64,000 nt of DNA from Branchiibius cervicis. Lineage in GTDB: Bacteria > Actinomycetota > Actinomycetes > Actinomycetales > Dermatophilaceae. Below the pieces are notes generated by a model, which saw nothing but the letters and a program-made list of their open reading frames with translations, had not been told where the DNA came from and did no database searches. Where the stretch lies: the NCBI RefSeq assembly GCF_042661605.1, contig NZ_JBHSWJ010000002.1, positions 1,674,001 to 1,738,000 of the forward strand. The letters are read 5' to 3'. A program made the position numbers and the translations under genes. Positions 38,625 to 47,785 of this stretch are shown here, one piece after another; the first letter of the stretch is position 1, and every line of letters starts with the position of its first letter.

Positions 38625-39980
38625 ATGATGAAATTGCCGTCGACTCCGCGACGCAATCGGTACCTGGCTGCGGTCACCGCCGTTGCAGTCACCGCCATCG
38701 GAATTCCCGCCGTCCAATTGGTCGGCTCGTCCGCTTCGGCCGTCAGTAGGGTCTCTCCCGACCGCGACCAGCCGCAGTTTCTGAAGCGCACCAGAACGAC
38801 ACTGGTGGGAAATCTCCCGCGGATCCCGTGGGAGGGCGGTTCGGCCTACTGGGCCAAGTTTGCGAACGCACGGGCAGGGGGCTGGAACTCCGCCAGCTTC
38901 TTCCCTATCGGCTGCTGGTTCTGCAATGTCTCCAGTGACCAGGAGATCGCGTTCGACAAATCGAAGGGGATCAACACCTATATCGGGATGTGGGAAGGCA
39001 CGGATTTCTCGCTGTTCCCGTCCAACCGCGTGTACTGGCTGGGTACCGGCCTCAAGGGTCAGTCGAATACTTCGCCGTACAACCCCGGGGTGTTTCTCGA
39101 TGACGAAGCCGACGGCACCTTCACCCCGGCTTCTGCGGGCCAGCAGCACCTGGCGGCGCTCCGCAAAACCGTGGGCTCCAACCGCTTCTCCTACGCCAAC
39201 TACACCTCACAGGTCATCGGGAGCGATATGGCGCTCTCCGATCAGCTCAAATTCGTGAACGACTACACCGACGCTGTCTCCGTCGATATGTACTGGTACT
39301 CGATCCCGTTCTGTGACTGGACGCCGTATCGGGGCAACCTATACGCGGTGCCGATCCCGCAAAAGACGTGCCGGACCGCGCATTCCTACGGCCTCACCAA
39401 CGAGGCCCTTCGCAAGCGGGACGCAGCCGACGGCAAATTGCAACCCACGTGGACCTGGATAGAGAACTTCAACGGGATGTCCGGTGCGCCTGCCGCGCCC
39501 TACATCACACCGGCGCAGTTGAAGGCGGCGGCGATGTCGACGATTATCCATGAGGCCCGCGGACTGTTCTGGTTCAACCAATCGTTCACCGGGGCCTGCC
39601 AAAGCGCCAACGTGATCCGGGAAGCGCAGTACAGCCCGACCAGCACCTGCGGCAAGAAGTACCGCGCGAATATCGACGCGATGGGCGTGGTCAACAACCA
39701 GGTGAAGGCGTTGGCCCCGGTCCTCAACACCCAGTCGTATCGGTGGAGCTTCGGCACCGGCATCGATTCGATGCTCAAGCTCAAGGACGGGTACGCCTAC
39801 ATCTTCGCGATGACCGACGGTACGGCAGGCCAACGCACATTCACCCTGCCACCGGGCATTTCGGGCAAGGCGGTGCAAGTTCTCAACGAGAACCGGTCAC
39901 TGCCGGTTGCGAACGCCAAGTTCACCGATGCGTTCGCGGCCGAAACCACCTACCACATCTATCGGACTTCGCTGAAGTAG
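38625..39980 (+). CDS. secreted orphan protein, possible glycoside-hydrolase-like TIM barrel
   Basis: 451 residues. A Sec signal peptide is clear: basic start, hydrophobic YLAAVTAVAVTAIGIPAVQL and a likely cleavage after SSASA near residue 38. The mature part is aromatic-rich with repeated acidic/aromatic strand ends typical of a hydrolase barrel (GINTYIGMWEGTDFSLF, PGVFLDDEADGTF, DAVSVDMYWYSIPFCDW, QPTWTWIENFNG, ARGLFWFNQSF). A C-terminal beta-sandwich-like region follows (AYIFAMTDGTAGQRTFTLPP). ATG 38625 or 38628 is the start, with GAGGAGG at 38613-38619. Several rare A/T-ending codons suggest acquisition. No family is recognised; glycan hydrolysis is inference. It stands alone between the fructose operon and tRNA-Leu. 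Confidence 0.7.
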   Translation: MMKLPSTPRRNRYLAAVTAVAVTAIGIPAVQLVGSSASAVSRVSPDRDQPQFLKRTRTTLVGNLPRIPWEGGSAYWAKFANARAGGWNSASFFPIGCWFCNVSSDQEIAFDKSKGINTYIGMWEGTDFSLFPSNRVYWLGTGLKGQSNTSPYNPGVFLDDEADGTFTPASAGQQHLAALRKTVGSNRFSYANYTSQVIGSDMALSDQLKFVNDYTDAVSVDMYWYSIPFCDWTPYRGNLYAVPIPQKTCRTAHSYGLTNEALRKRDAADGKLQPTWTWIENFNGMSGAPAAPYITPAQLKAAAMSTIIHEARGLFWFNQSFTGACQSANVIREAQYSPTSTCGKKYRANIDAMGVVNNQVKALAPVLNTQSYRWSFGTGIDSMLKLKDGYAYIFAMTDGTAGQRTFTLPPGISGKAVQVLNENRSLPVANAKFTDAFAAETTYHIYRTSLK

Positions 39981-39991
39981 CGTCATTGCGC

Positions 39992-40007
39992 GGCCTTGAG
40001 AAAGGCC
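39992..40007. terminator. small hairpin between the secreted-protein gene and tRNA-Leu
   Basis: GGCCTT (39992-39997), a four-base loop and AAGGCC (40002-40007). It lies just after the rightward gene stop (39980) and just past the 3' end of the leftward tRNA, so it may end both transcripts. The stem is only 6 bp and lacks a real U tract. Confidence 0.4.
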
Positions 40008-40021
40008 ACCTTCGATCAGAG

Positions 40022-40104
40022 TGCCGGGAGCGGGACTTGAACCCGCACGCCCTTGCGAGCAAAGCATTTTGAGTGCTCCGTGTCTGCCATTCCACCACCC
40101 CGGC
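40022..40104 (-). tRNA. tRNA-Leu (anticodon CAA)
   Basis: 83-base class II tRNA. The acceptor arms are GCCGGGG and TCCCGGC (one G-U pair) with discriminator A. The anticodon stem GAGCA/TGCTT closes the loop CTCAAAA, giving anticodon CAA for the UUG codon. The long variable arm GCTC-GCAA-GGGC and T-arm GCGGG-TTCAAGT-CCCGC are clear. CCA is not encoded. The D-arm contains GTGG and CAC. A leftward TATGCT box lies upstream. Confidence 0.95.
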
Positions 40105-40116
40105 AGGGCGGGCCCA

Positions 40117-40122
40117 AGCATA
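40117..40122 (-). promoter_or_regulatory. -10 box of the tRNA-Leu gene
   Basis: TATGCT on the minus strand (40122-40117) lies 12 bases before the mature 5' end of the tRNA. No convincing -35 element is seen at 17-19 bases spacing. Confidence 0.4.
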
Positions 40123-40160
40123 GACGAGCACCCGGGCCACTGCGAAACCGACGGCGTGGG

Positions 40161-41606
40161 CTAGTCGTCCTCGTACGCCGGGGTGACCTTGTTCACGGCG
40201 TCGCCGACCCGGTGGACCCGCAGTGCGTTCGTCGATCCGGGGATGCCGGGCGGCGCACCCGCGACGATGACGACCTGGTCGCCTTCCTCGCACAGGCCGC
40301 TGGTCAGCAGGATCTCGTCGACCTGCTTGGCCATCTGGTCGGTGTGCTTGACCTGGGGCATCAGGAAGGTCTGCACACCCCACACCACGGCCAGGCGGTT
40401 GCGGGTGGACTCGAACGGCGTGAACGCCAGCATCGGCCGCTTGGAGCGCACCCGTGCCAGTCGCTGCGCGGAGTCACCCGACGTCGTGAAGGTGACCAGG
40501 AACTTCACGTCGAGTTGCTCACCGACCTCGGCCGCAGCGGCGGTGATCGCTCCGCCCTTGGTCTTCGGCTTGGTGCCGAGCGGCCGGATCCGCTCCAGAC
40601 CGTGCTCCTCGGTGCTTTCGATGATCTTGGCCATCGTCTTGACCGCCTCCAGCGGCCACGCGCCGACACTGGTCTCGCCGGACAGCATGATGGCGTCCGC
40701 ACCGTCGAGTACGGCGTTCGCGCAGTCGCTGGTCTCCGCCCGGGTCGGGCGGGGATTCTCGATCATCGACTCCAGCACCTGGGTCGCCACGATGGCCGGT
40801 TTGGCGGCGCGCCGGCAGATCTCGACCGCACGCTTCTGCACGATCGGTACCTCTTCCAGCGGCATCTCCACGCCCAGGTCGCCGCGGGCCACCATCACCC
40901 CGTCGAAGGCGTCGACGATCGCGCGCAGGTTGGCCACCGCTTGCGGCTTCTCGATCTTGGCGATGACCGGGACGAATCGGTCCTCCTCGCGCATGATCTC
41001 GTGCGCCCGGTCGATGTCCGAGGGCTCGCGCACGAAGGACATCGCGATCAGGTCGGCGCCCAGCCGCAGCGCGAACCGCAGATCGTCCTCGTCCTTGGCC
41101 GACAGCGCCGGCACGCTGACGGCGACACCCGGCAGGTTGATGCCCTTGTTGTTCGAGCAGACCCCGCCCTCGACCACCGTCGTGACAACATCCTGACCGT
41201 CGACCGCCACCGCGCGAAGTTCGATCTTGCCGTCGTCGATGAGCAACCGGTCCCCGGGCCGGACATCACCGGGCAGACCTTTGAAGGTCGTCGACACGAT
41301 GTCCTGGGTCCCCGGGACATCCCGGGTGGTGATGGTGAAGGTCGCACCGTTCTTCAGTTCCACCGGGCCGTCGGCGAACCGGCCGGTGCGGATCTTCGGC
41401 CCCTGCAGGTCGCACAGGATGCCCACCGCGCGGCCGGTCTGGTTCGAGGCGTCACGGATCGCCACGTACCGCTTCTCGTGTTCCGGATGCTCCCCGTGCG
41501 ACAGATTCAGCCGCGCGATGTCGAGCCCGGCCTGCACCAGCTCGAGAGTTCGTTCCGGGCCATCGGTGGCTGGGCCGAGAGTGGCCACGATCTTGGCGCG
41601 TCGCAT
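40161..41606 (-). CDS. pyk: pyruvate kinase
   Basis: 481 residues. Converts PEP and ADP to pyruvate and ATP, the last glycolytic step. N-terminal MRRAKIVATLGPATDGPERT, LNLSHGEHPEHEK, the K+/Mg2+ catalytic motif FVPVIAKIEKPQAVANL, MVARGDLGVEMPLEEVP and MLSGETSVGAWPLEAVKTM are all standard. ATG 41606 has GGGAG and a TAGGGT box just upstream. It is also close in function to the neighbouring PTS, which consumes PEP. Mtb pykA (Rv1617) has the same position between lgt and pdtaR. Confidence 0.95.
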   Translation of the reverse strand: MRRAKIVATLGPATDGPERTLELVQAGLDIARLNLSHGEHPEHEKRYVAIRDASNQTGRAVGILCDLQGPKIRTGRFADGPVELKNGATFTITTRDVPGTQDIVSTTFKGLPGDVRPGDRLLIDDGKIELRAVAVDGQDVVTTVVEGGVCSNNKGINLPGVAVSVPALSAKDEDDLRFALRLGADLIAMSFVREPSDIDRAHEIMREEDRFVPVIAKIEKPQAVANLRAIVDAFDGVMVARGDLGVEMPLEEVPIVQKRAVEICRRAAKPAIVATQVLESMIENPRPTRAETSDCANAVLDGADAIMLSGETSVGAWPLEAVKTMAKIIESTEEHGLERIRPLGTKPKTKGGAITAAAAEVGEQLDVKFLVTFTTSGDSAQRLARVRSKRPMLAFTPFESTRNRLAVVWGVQTFLMPQVKHTDQMAKQVDEILLTSGLCEEGDQVVIVAGAPPGIPGSTNALRVHRVGDAVNKVTPAYEDD

Positions 41607-41613
41607 GCTCCCA

Positions 41614-41619
41614 ACCCTA
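41614..41619 (-). promoter_or_regulatory. -10 box of pyk
   Basis: TAGGGT on the minus strand (41619-41614) ends seven bases before ATG 41606. The spacing suggests a leaderless or near-leaderless transcript, although GGGAG also precedes the ATG. Confidence 0.45.
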
Positions 41620-41651
41620 ATGAGCAGAAGCCGTACGAACGAGTAACACCC

Positions 41652-43108
41652 TCACACCACCAGGGGTCGATCGGTGGGTTTGATCGGCGCCGGGAGGGCC
41701 GATCCGCCGGTGAGGAAGGCATCTACCCCCGGGCTGCGGCTCGGCCCTCGGCGATCGCCCACACGATCAGCGACTGCCCGCGGCCCGCGTCACCGGCGAC
41801 GAACACACCGGGGACGGAGGTCATGAAATCCTTGTCCCGCTTGATGTTCGAGCGTTCGTCGAGATCGACACCGAGTTGTTCGACGACCCCCTTGCTCTCC
41901 GGACCCAGGAACCCCATCGCCAGCAGAACCAGGTCGGCGGGGATCTCCCGCTCGGTGCCGGGGACCGGCTCGAAGCCCTTATCGGTCCGCTCCACCTCTA
42001 CCAGGCGTAGCGCCTTCACGTTGCCCTGATCGTCACCCACCAGTTCCGTGGTGTTCACCGCGTAGGTGCGTTCGCCACCCTCTTCGTGGGCGCTGGCGAC
42101 GCGGTAGATCATCGGGTACGTCGGCCACGGCTGGTTGTCGGGCCGCTCATCGGTCGGTCGCGGCATGATCTCCAGCGAGGTGACCGATGCAGCGCCCTGG
42201 CGCAGTGAGGTACCGATGCAGTCCGCGCCGGTGTCGCCACCGCCGATGACCACGACGTGCTTACCCTGCGCCGTGACCTGGCCCTCGACGCTCTCCCCCA
42301 CCGCGACTCGGTTGGCCGGCGGCAGGAAGTCCATTGCCTGCATGATGCCGTTCAGTTCACGGCCGGGGACGGGCAGGTCGCGCGGCACGGTCGCACCGAT
42401 CGCCAGCACCACGGCGTCGTAGCGCTGCCGCAGCTGCTCGCCAGTCACCTCGGTGCCCACGGCGGTGCCGCAACGGAAGCGGGTGCCCTCCATTTCCATC
42501 TGCGCCAGGCGCCGATCGAGGACGGACTTCTCCATCTTGAACTCGGGAATGCCGTACCGCAGCAGGCCACCGGCCTTGTCGGCACGTTCGTAGACCGCCA
42601 CGGTATGCCCGACCCGGGTCAACTGCTGGGCAACCGCGAGGCCGGCGGGGCCGGAGCCGATGATCGCAACCGTCTTGCCGGACAAGCGGGTCGGGATCTG
42701 CGGCGTGACGTTCCCGTGCTCGAAAGCCTGCTCGATGGTGGTGACCTCAATCTGCTTGATGGTCACCGCCGGCTCGGAAATGCCCAGCACACAAGCCGTT
42801 TCACACGGCGCCGGGCACAGCCGACCGGTGAACTCCGGGAAGTTGTTGGTCGCGTGCAACCGGTCGATCGCATCGGACCAGTCGCCCCGCCACGCCAGGT
42901 CATTCCACTCCGGAATGAGGTTGCCGAGCGGACAACCGCTGTGGCAGAACGGGATTCCGCAATCCATGCAACGGCTGGCCTGACGCTGCAGGGTGCCGAG
43001 CTGCTGCTCCTCGTAGACCTCTTTCCAGTCCTTCAGTCTCACCGGGACGGGACGACGGGCCGGCAGCTCACGCTCGCGGACCTTCAAGAAACCGCGCGGG
43101 TCAGCCAC
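41652..43108 (-). CDS. gltD: glutamate synthase small subunit, frameshifted near the 3' end as read
   Basis: 485 residues after repair. NADPH-oxidising FAD/iron-sulfur subunit that feeds electrons to GltB. The N-terminal ferredoxin-like cluster is CMDCGIPFCHSGCPLGNLIP. The FAD motif is VAIIGSGPAGLAVAQQLTRV and the NADPH motif VVVIGGGDTGADCIGTSLRQ. The late FAD-binding region is VPGVFVAGDAGRGQSLIVWA. As read, the frame stops after EGRAAARG at 41723. Adding one C to the run 41726-41730 extends it through VDAFLTGGSALPAPIKPTD to a stop at 41652, the normal C-terminus. GTG 43108 overlaps the gltB stop by eight bases. Confidence 0.92.
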
Positions 43109-46100
43109 GGCTCACCTCCATGATTCGCTCCCACACTTCGTCGCCGTCGAGGTCGAGTCCCTCGGCCTGTGCGTCCTCACGCACGTCCAGCACCTTCTGG
43201 TAGGCCCGCGGCAGCACCAGCGAGAACCGTTCGGAGCTGGCCTCCCAATCGGTCAGCAGGCCGCCGGCCACCGCGGAGTCGGTCCATTCCTGATGTTCCT
43301 GCAGCAATCTGTGCACCACGTCCAGGTCGGACAGGCGAAGCGCCATCACGTCCACCAGTTCGGGGTTCACGAGACGCTCGTCCAGGTCGAGGACGTAGGC
43401 GACACCGCCGGACATCCCCGCGGCGAAGTTCCGGCCGGTCGGACCGAGGATCAGCGCGGTGCCACCGGTCATGTACTCGCACCCGTGATCACCCACTCCC
43501 TCGACCACGGCCGTCGCACCGGAGTTGCGCACGCAGAAGCGCTCCCCCACCAGACCGCGCAGGAAGATCTGCCCGCTCGTGGCGCCGTACCCGATCACGT
43601 TGCCGGCGATCGCGTTCAGCTCCGCGACCAGGGATGCGTCCCGGGTCGGTCGCACGACGACCCGCCCGCCGGACAGACCCTTACCGACGTAGTCGTTGCC
43701 CTCGCCGAACAACCGCAAGGTGATGCCCTTGGGCAGGAAGGCGCCGAACGACTGACCGGCGGCACCGACGAGGGACAACTCGATCGTCCCGTCCGGCAGG
43801 CCCTCGTGGTAGCGCTTGGTCACCTCGTGACCGAGCATCGTGCCCACCGTGCGGTTGACGTTGGCGATGGCGACCTCGCCGCGCACCGGCTCCTGGTTCT
43901 CCAGCGCGTCGTGGCACATGGCGATCAGTTGCTGGTCCAGCGCCTTCTGCAGACCGTGGTCCTGCGGCACGACGTGGTGCCGGGCGGCACCGGCGGGTAC
44001 GTCGACCTGCCGCAGGATCGGCGAGAGGTCCAGCCCCTGCGCCTTCCAGTGGTGAATCGCCTCGGTCGTGTCCAGGGTCTCCACCTGGCCAACGGCTTCC
44101 TCGATGGAGCGGAAACCCAACTCCGCCAGCAGTTCTCGCACTTCGGTGGCGATGTACTCGAAGAACGTCTCGACGAATTCGGGCTTGCCGTTGAACCGCT
44201 CGCGCAGCTCCGGGTTCTGCGTGGCCACACCCACCGGGCAGGTGTCCAGGTGGCAGACCCGCATCATGATGCAGCCGCTGACCACCAGCGGTGCGGTCGC
44301 GAACCCGAACTCCTCGGCGCCCAGCAACGCGGCGATGACGACATCGCGGCCGGTCTTCATCTGGCCGTCGGTCTGTACGACGATCCGGTCGCGCAGGTCG
44401 TTTAGCAGGAGCGTTTGCTGGGTCTCGGCCAGGCCGATCTCCCACGGCGCACCCGCGTGCTTCAGCGAGGTCAGCGGAGCTGCGCCGGTGCCACCGTCGT
44501 GGCCGGAGATCAGCACGACGTCCGCGTGCGCCTTGGACACACCGGTCGCTACGGTGCCGACACCGACCTCGGAGACCAGCTTCACGTGCACCCGGGCCTC
44601 CGGGTTGGCGTTCTTCAGGTCGTGGATCAGTTGTGCGAGGTCCTCGATCGAATAGATGTCGTGGTGCGGCGGCGGCGAGATCAGCCCGACGCCGGGCGTC
44701 GAATGCCGGGTGCGCGCGACCCACGGGTAGACCTTGTTGCCGGGCAGCTGGCCGCCCTCGCCGGGCTTGGCGCCCTGCGCCATCTTGATCTGGATGTCGT
44801 CGGCTTCGGTGAGGTAGAGCGAGGTGACCCCGAACCGGCCGGAGGCGACCTGTTTGATCGCCGAGCGGCGCGTCGGGTCGAGCAGCCGGTCGACGTCCTC
44901 GCCGCCCTCACCGGTATTCGACCGGGCGCCAAGGCGATTCATCGCGATGGCCAGCGTCTCGTGCGCTTCCTTGCTGATGGAGCCGTAGCTCATGGCGCCG
45001 GTGGAGAACCGCTTCACGATCTCGCTGATGGGCTCGACCTCGTCCACCGGGATCGCGGGGCGATCGGACTTGAACTTGAACAGACCGCGCAGGGTCATCA
45101 ATCGTTCGGCCTGGTCGTCGACCCGTGCGGTGTACTGCTTGAAGATGTCGTAACGCCGCGCCCGGGTGGCGTGCTGCAGGCGGAACACCGTTTCCGGATC
45201 GAACAGGTGCTGCGGGCCCTCACGACGCCATTGGTACTCACCGCCGACCTCGAGGGTGCGGTGCGACAGCGGCTGACCGTTGACCGGGTAGGCGATCGCG
45301 TGCCGGGCGGCGATCTCCTTGGCCAGGACATCCAGACCGACCCCGCCGAGACGGCTGACGGTGCCGGTGAAGTACTCGTCCACCAGTTCGCGGGACAGTC
45401 CGATGGCCTCGAAGACCTGGGCCCCGCGGTAGGAGGCGACCGTGGAGATACCCATCTTGGACATGACCTTCAGCACGCCCTTGCCGAGGGCCTTGATGAG
45501 GTTCTTGACGGCCTTCTCCGGCGTGATGTCGGTGATCGCGCCGCGGCGGATCATGTCCTCCACCGACTCCATGGCCAGGTAGGGGTTGACGCACGCCGCG
45601 CCGTACCCGATGAGCAACGCGACATGGTGCACCTCCCGCACGTCCCCGGCCTCGACGACCAGACCGACCAGGGTGCGGGTCTTCTCGCGGGTCAGGTGGT
45701 GATGCACGGCCGAGGTGAGCAGCAGCGACGGGATCGGTGCGAATTCGGCGTTGCTGTCCCGGTCGGACAGCACGATGAACTGGTAGCCGTCCCGGATCGC
45801 CTCGCTGACCTCGGCGAAGATGCCGCGCAGCCGTGCGCGCAGGGCCGTGACGCCGCCGTTGACGTTGTAGGTGCCCCGGATGACGTACGTCGCCTGGCGG
45901 CCGTCGATCTCGAGGTGCGTGATCTTGGACAACTCGTCGTTGTCGATCACCGGGAAGTCGAACTGCAGCATCCGGGCGTGCTCCGGACCCGCCGTCAGCG
46001 CGTTGCTCTCCGGACCCATCAGGCCGCCCAGTGAGGTGACCAGTTCCTCGCGGATCGCGTCCAGCGGCGGGTTGGTGACTTGGGCGAACAACTGGGTGAA

Positions 46101-47630
46101 GTAGTCGAAGATCAACCGCGGGCGATCGGAGAGTACGGCGATCGGAGTGTCCGTGCCCATCGCACCGAGCGCTTCGCCGCCGGTCTTGGCCATCGGCGCC
46201 ACGAGGATGCGCAGTTCCTCCTGGGTATAGCCGAAGGTCTGCTGGCGACGTACCACCGAGGCGGGGGTGTGCCAGATGTGCTCACGCTCGGGCAGATCGG
46301 CGAGTTTGATGACGCCGTCCTGGAGCCACTGGGCGTACGGGTGCGCGCCGGCCAGTTCTTCCTTGATCTCGTCATCGCCCACGATGCGGCCCTGCTCGGT
46401 GTCGATCAGGAACATCCTGCCGGGCTGCAACCGGCCGCGGCGCACCACCTTGGACGGGTCGAGATCGAGGACACCGGCCTCGCTGGCGAGCACGACCAGG
46501 CCGTCGTCGGTGACCGAGTAGCGGCCGGGTCGCAGACCGTTGCGGTCCAGGACGGCGCCAACGAGGGTGCCGTCGGTGAACGCCACACAGGCGGGGCCGT
46601 CCCAGGGTTCCATGATCGTGGAGTGGTACTGGTAGAACGCGCGTCGGCCCGGATCCATGGTGGAGTGGTTCTCCCACGCCTCCGGGATCATCATCAGGAC
46701 CGCGTGCGGCAGGCTGCGGCCACCCAGGTGCAGCAACTCAAGGACCTCATCGAAGCTGGCCGAGTCGGAGGAGAAGTTGGAGCAGATCGGCAGGATCCGA
46801 GATAGGTCGCCCTTGAACAGGTCGCTGCTCAGCTGGGATTCACGGGCGCGCATCCAGTTGCGGTTGCCCTTGACGGTATTGATCTCACCGTTGTGCGCGA
46901 TGTAGCGGTACGGGTGGCTCAGCGGCCAGCTCGGGAAGGTGTTGGTGGAGAACCGCGAGTGCACCAGCGCCAACTCGGTGGTGAACCGCCGGTCGGACAG
47001 GTCGGGATAGAACGGCTCGACCTGGCCGGTGGTCAGCATCCCCTTGTAGGTGATGGTCCGACACGAGAACGAGGGGAAGTAGACGCCTTTTTCGTTCTCG
47101 ATGCGCTTGCGCAGACAGTAGGCGCGCCGGTCCAGTTCGACGCCGGTGAGGTCGCCTTCGACCGAGGTCACGAACGGTTGGCGGAACGCCGGCATGACGT
47201 CGCGCGCGGCCTGACCGATCACATCGGGGTTGGTGGGCACGTCGCGCCAGCCCAGCACCCGTAGGCCCTCCTCGGCGGCGATCTGGGCAAACCGCTCACC
47301 CACGGCCCACTGCTCGTCGGGGTCGGTGGGCAGGAACACCGTGCCCACGGCGTAGGAGCCGGCGGTGGGCAACTCGAAGTCGACGACGGCGCGGAAGAAC
47401 TCGTCGGGGATCTGGGTCAGGATGCCTGCCCCATCACCGACCATCGGGTCCGCACCGGTGGCCCCGCGGTGCTCCAGGTTGATGAGCGCCGTCATGGCGT
47501 GCTCGACGATGTCGTGACCGGGGGTACCCCGCATGGTCACGACCATGGCAACCCCGCACGCGTCGTGCTCGTTGGCCGGGTCGTAGAGACCCGTGGAGGC
47601 GGGTACCGCTGAGAAGGGCATGGAAGCCAT
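43101..47630 (-). CDS. gltB: glutamate synthase large subunit
   Basis: 1509 residues. Makes two glutamate from glutamine and 2-oxoglutarate. After removal of about 24 residues, Cys25 in ANEHDACGVAMVV becomes the N-terminal nucleophile of the glutaminase domain. The central and FMN domains show GAMSYGSISKEAHETLA, SNTGEGGEDVDRLLDP and VVLISGHDGGTGAAPLTSLK. The 3Fe-4S cluster cysteines are in GCIMMRVCHLDTCPVGVATQ. The C-terminal beta-helix has GYGATSGQIFLRGLVGERF. The start is ATG 47630. It is cotranscribed with gltD; a TTGGTG-n18-TAGGCT promoter lies upstream. Confidence 0.95.
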   Translation of the reverse strand: MASMPFSAVPASTGLYDPANEHDACGVAMVVTMRGTPGHDIVEHAMTALINLEHRGATGADPMVGDGAGILTQIPDEFFRAVVDFELPTAGSYAVGTVFLPTDPDEQWAVGERFAQIAAEEGLRVLGWRDVPTNPDVIGQAARDVMPAFRQPFVTSVEGDLTGVELDRRAYCLRKRIENEKGVYFPSFSCRTITYKGMLTTGQVEPFYPDLSDRRFTTELALVHSRFSTNTFPSWPLSHPYRYIAHNGEINTVKGNRNWMRARESQLSSDLFKGDLSRILPICSNFSSDSASFDEVLELLHLGGRSLPHAVLMMIPEAWENHSTMDPGRRAFYQYHSTIMEPWDGPACVAFTDGTLVGAVLDRNGLRPGRYSVTDDGLVVLASEAGVLDLDPSKVVRRGRLQPGRMFLIDTEQGRIVGDDEIKEELAGAHPYAQWLQDGVIKLADLPEREHIWHTPASVVRRQQTFGYTQEELRILVAPMAKTGGEALGAMGTDTPIAVLSDRPRLIFDYFTQLFAQVTNPPLDAIREELVTSLGGLMGPESNALTAGPEHARMLQFDFPVIDNDELSKITHLEIDGRQATYVIRGTYNVNGGVTALRARLRGIFAEVSEAIRDGYQFIVLSDRDSNAEFAPIPSLLLTSAVHHHLTREKTRTLVGLVVEAGDVREVHHVALLIGYGAACVNPYLAMESVEDMIRRGAITDITPEKAVKNLIKALGKGVLKVMSKMGISTVASYRGAQVFEAIGLSRELVDEYFTGTVSRLGGVGLDVLAKEIAARHAIAYPVNGQPLSHRTLEVGGEYQWRREGPQHLFDPETVFRLQHATRARRYDIFKQYTARVDDQAERLMTLRGLFKFKSDRPAIPVDEVEPISEIVKRFSTGAMSYGSISKEAHETLAIAMNRLGARSNTGEGGEDVDRLLDPTRRSAIKQVASGRFGVTSLYLTEADDIQIKMAQGAKPGEGGQLPGNKVYPWVARTRHSTPGVGLISPPPHHDIYSIEDLAQLIHDLKNANPEARVHVKLVSEVGVGTVATGVSKAHADVVLISGHDGGTGAAPLTSLKHAGAPWEIGLAETQQTLLLNDLRDRIVVQTDGQMKTGRDVVIAALLGAEEFGFATAPLVVSGCIMMRVCHLDTCPVGVATQNPELRERFNGKPEFVETFFEYIATEVRELLAELGFRSIEEAVGQVETLDTTEAIHHWKAQGLDLSPILRQVDVPAGAARHHVVPQDHGLQKALDQQLIAMCHDALENQEPVRGEVAIANVNRTVGTMLGHEVTKRYHEGLPDGTIELSLVGAAGQSFGAFLPKGITLRLFGEGNDYVGKGLSGGRVVVRPTRDASLVAELNAIAGNVIGYGATSGQIFLRGLVGERFCVRNSGATAVVEGVGDHGCEYMTGGTALILGPTGRNFAAGMSGGVAYVLDLDERLVNPELVDVMALRLSDLDVVHRLLQEHQEWTDSAVAGGLLTDWEASSERFSLVLPRAYQKVLDVREDAQAEGLDLDGDEVWERIMEVSRG

Positions 47631-47726
47631 ATCCGCTCACCGTTCTCCGGCCGGAGCCGGTTCGTCGTCTACCGAAGGCACACCGCAGTGCGCCCAGCGG
47701 GACGACGTTGGCCTGCGGGTCCCGTC

Positions 47727-47755
47727 AGCCTAGTCGGCTGCGCGAGTGTTCACCA
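47727..47755 (-). promoter_or_regulatory. promoter candidate of gltBD
   Basis: On the minus strand, TTGGTG (about 47756-47751) and TAGGCT (47732-47727) stand 18 bases apart, which would give a leader of about 90 bases before ATG 47630. A CTCCGGCCGGAG palindrome lies in that leader close to the start. Confidence 0.4.
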
Positions 47756-47768
47756 AATGGGACACAAA

Positions 47769-47785
47769 GTCTCATTCCGTGAGAC
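47769..47785. repeat. palindrome at the lgt stop / gltB upstream region
   Basis: GTCTCATTCCGTGAGAC, six-base arms around TTCCG. It includes the lgt stop codon. Read leftward the hairpin is followed by TTTGTGT, so it may end the trp-lgt transcript. Its position 139-155 bases upstream of gltB also allows an operator role. Confidence 0.4.

Noticed and set aside
36782..38791. 669-codon open frame on the minus strand opposite ptsI
   Set aside because: ptsI on the plus strand has all enzyme I motifs; the antisense frame is composition-driven.
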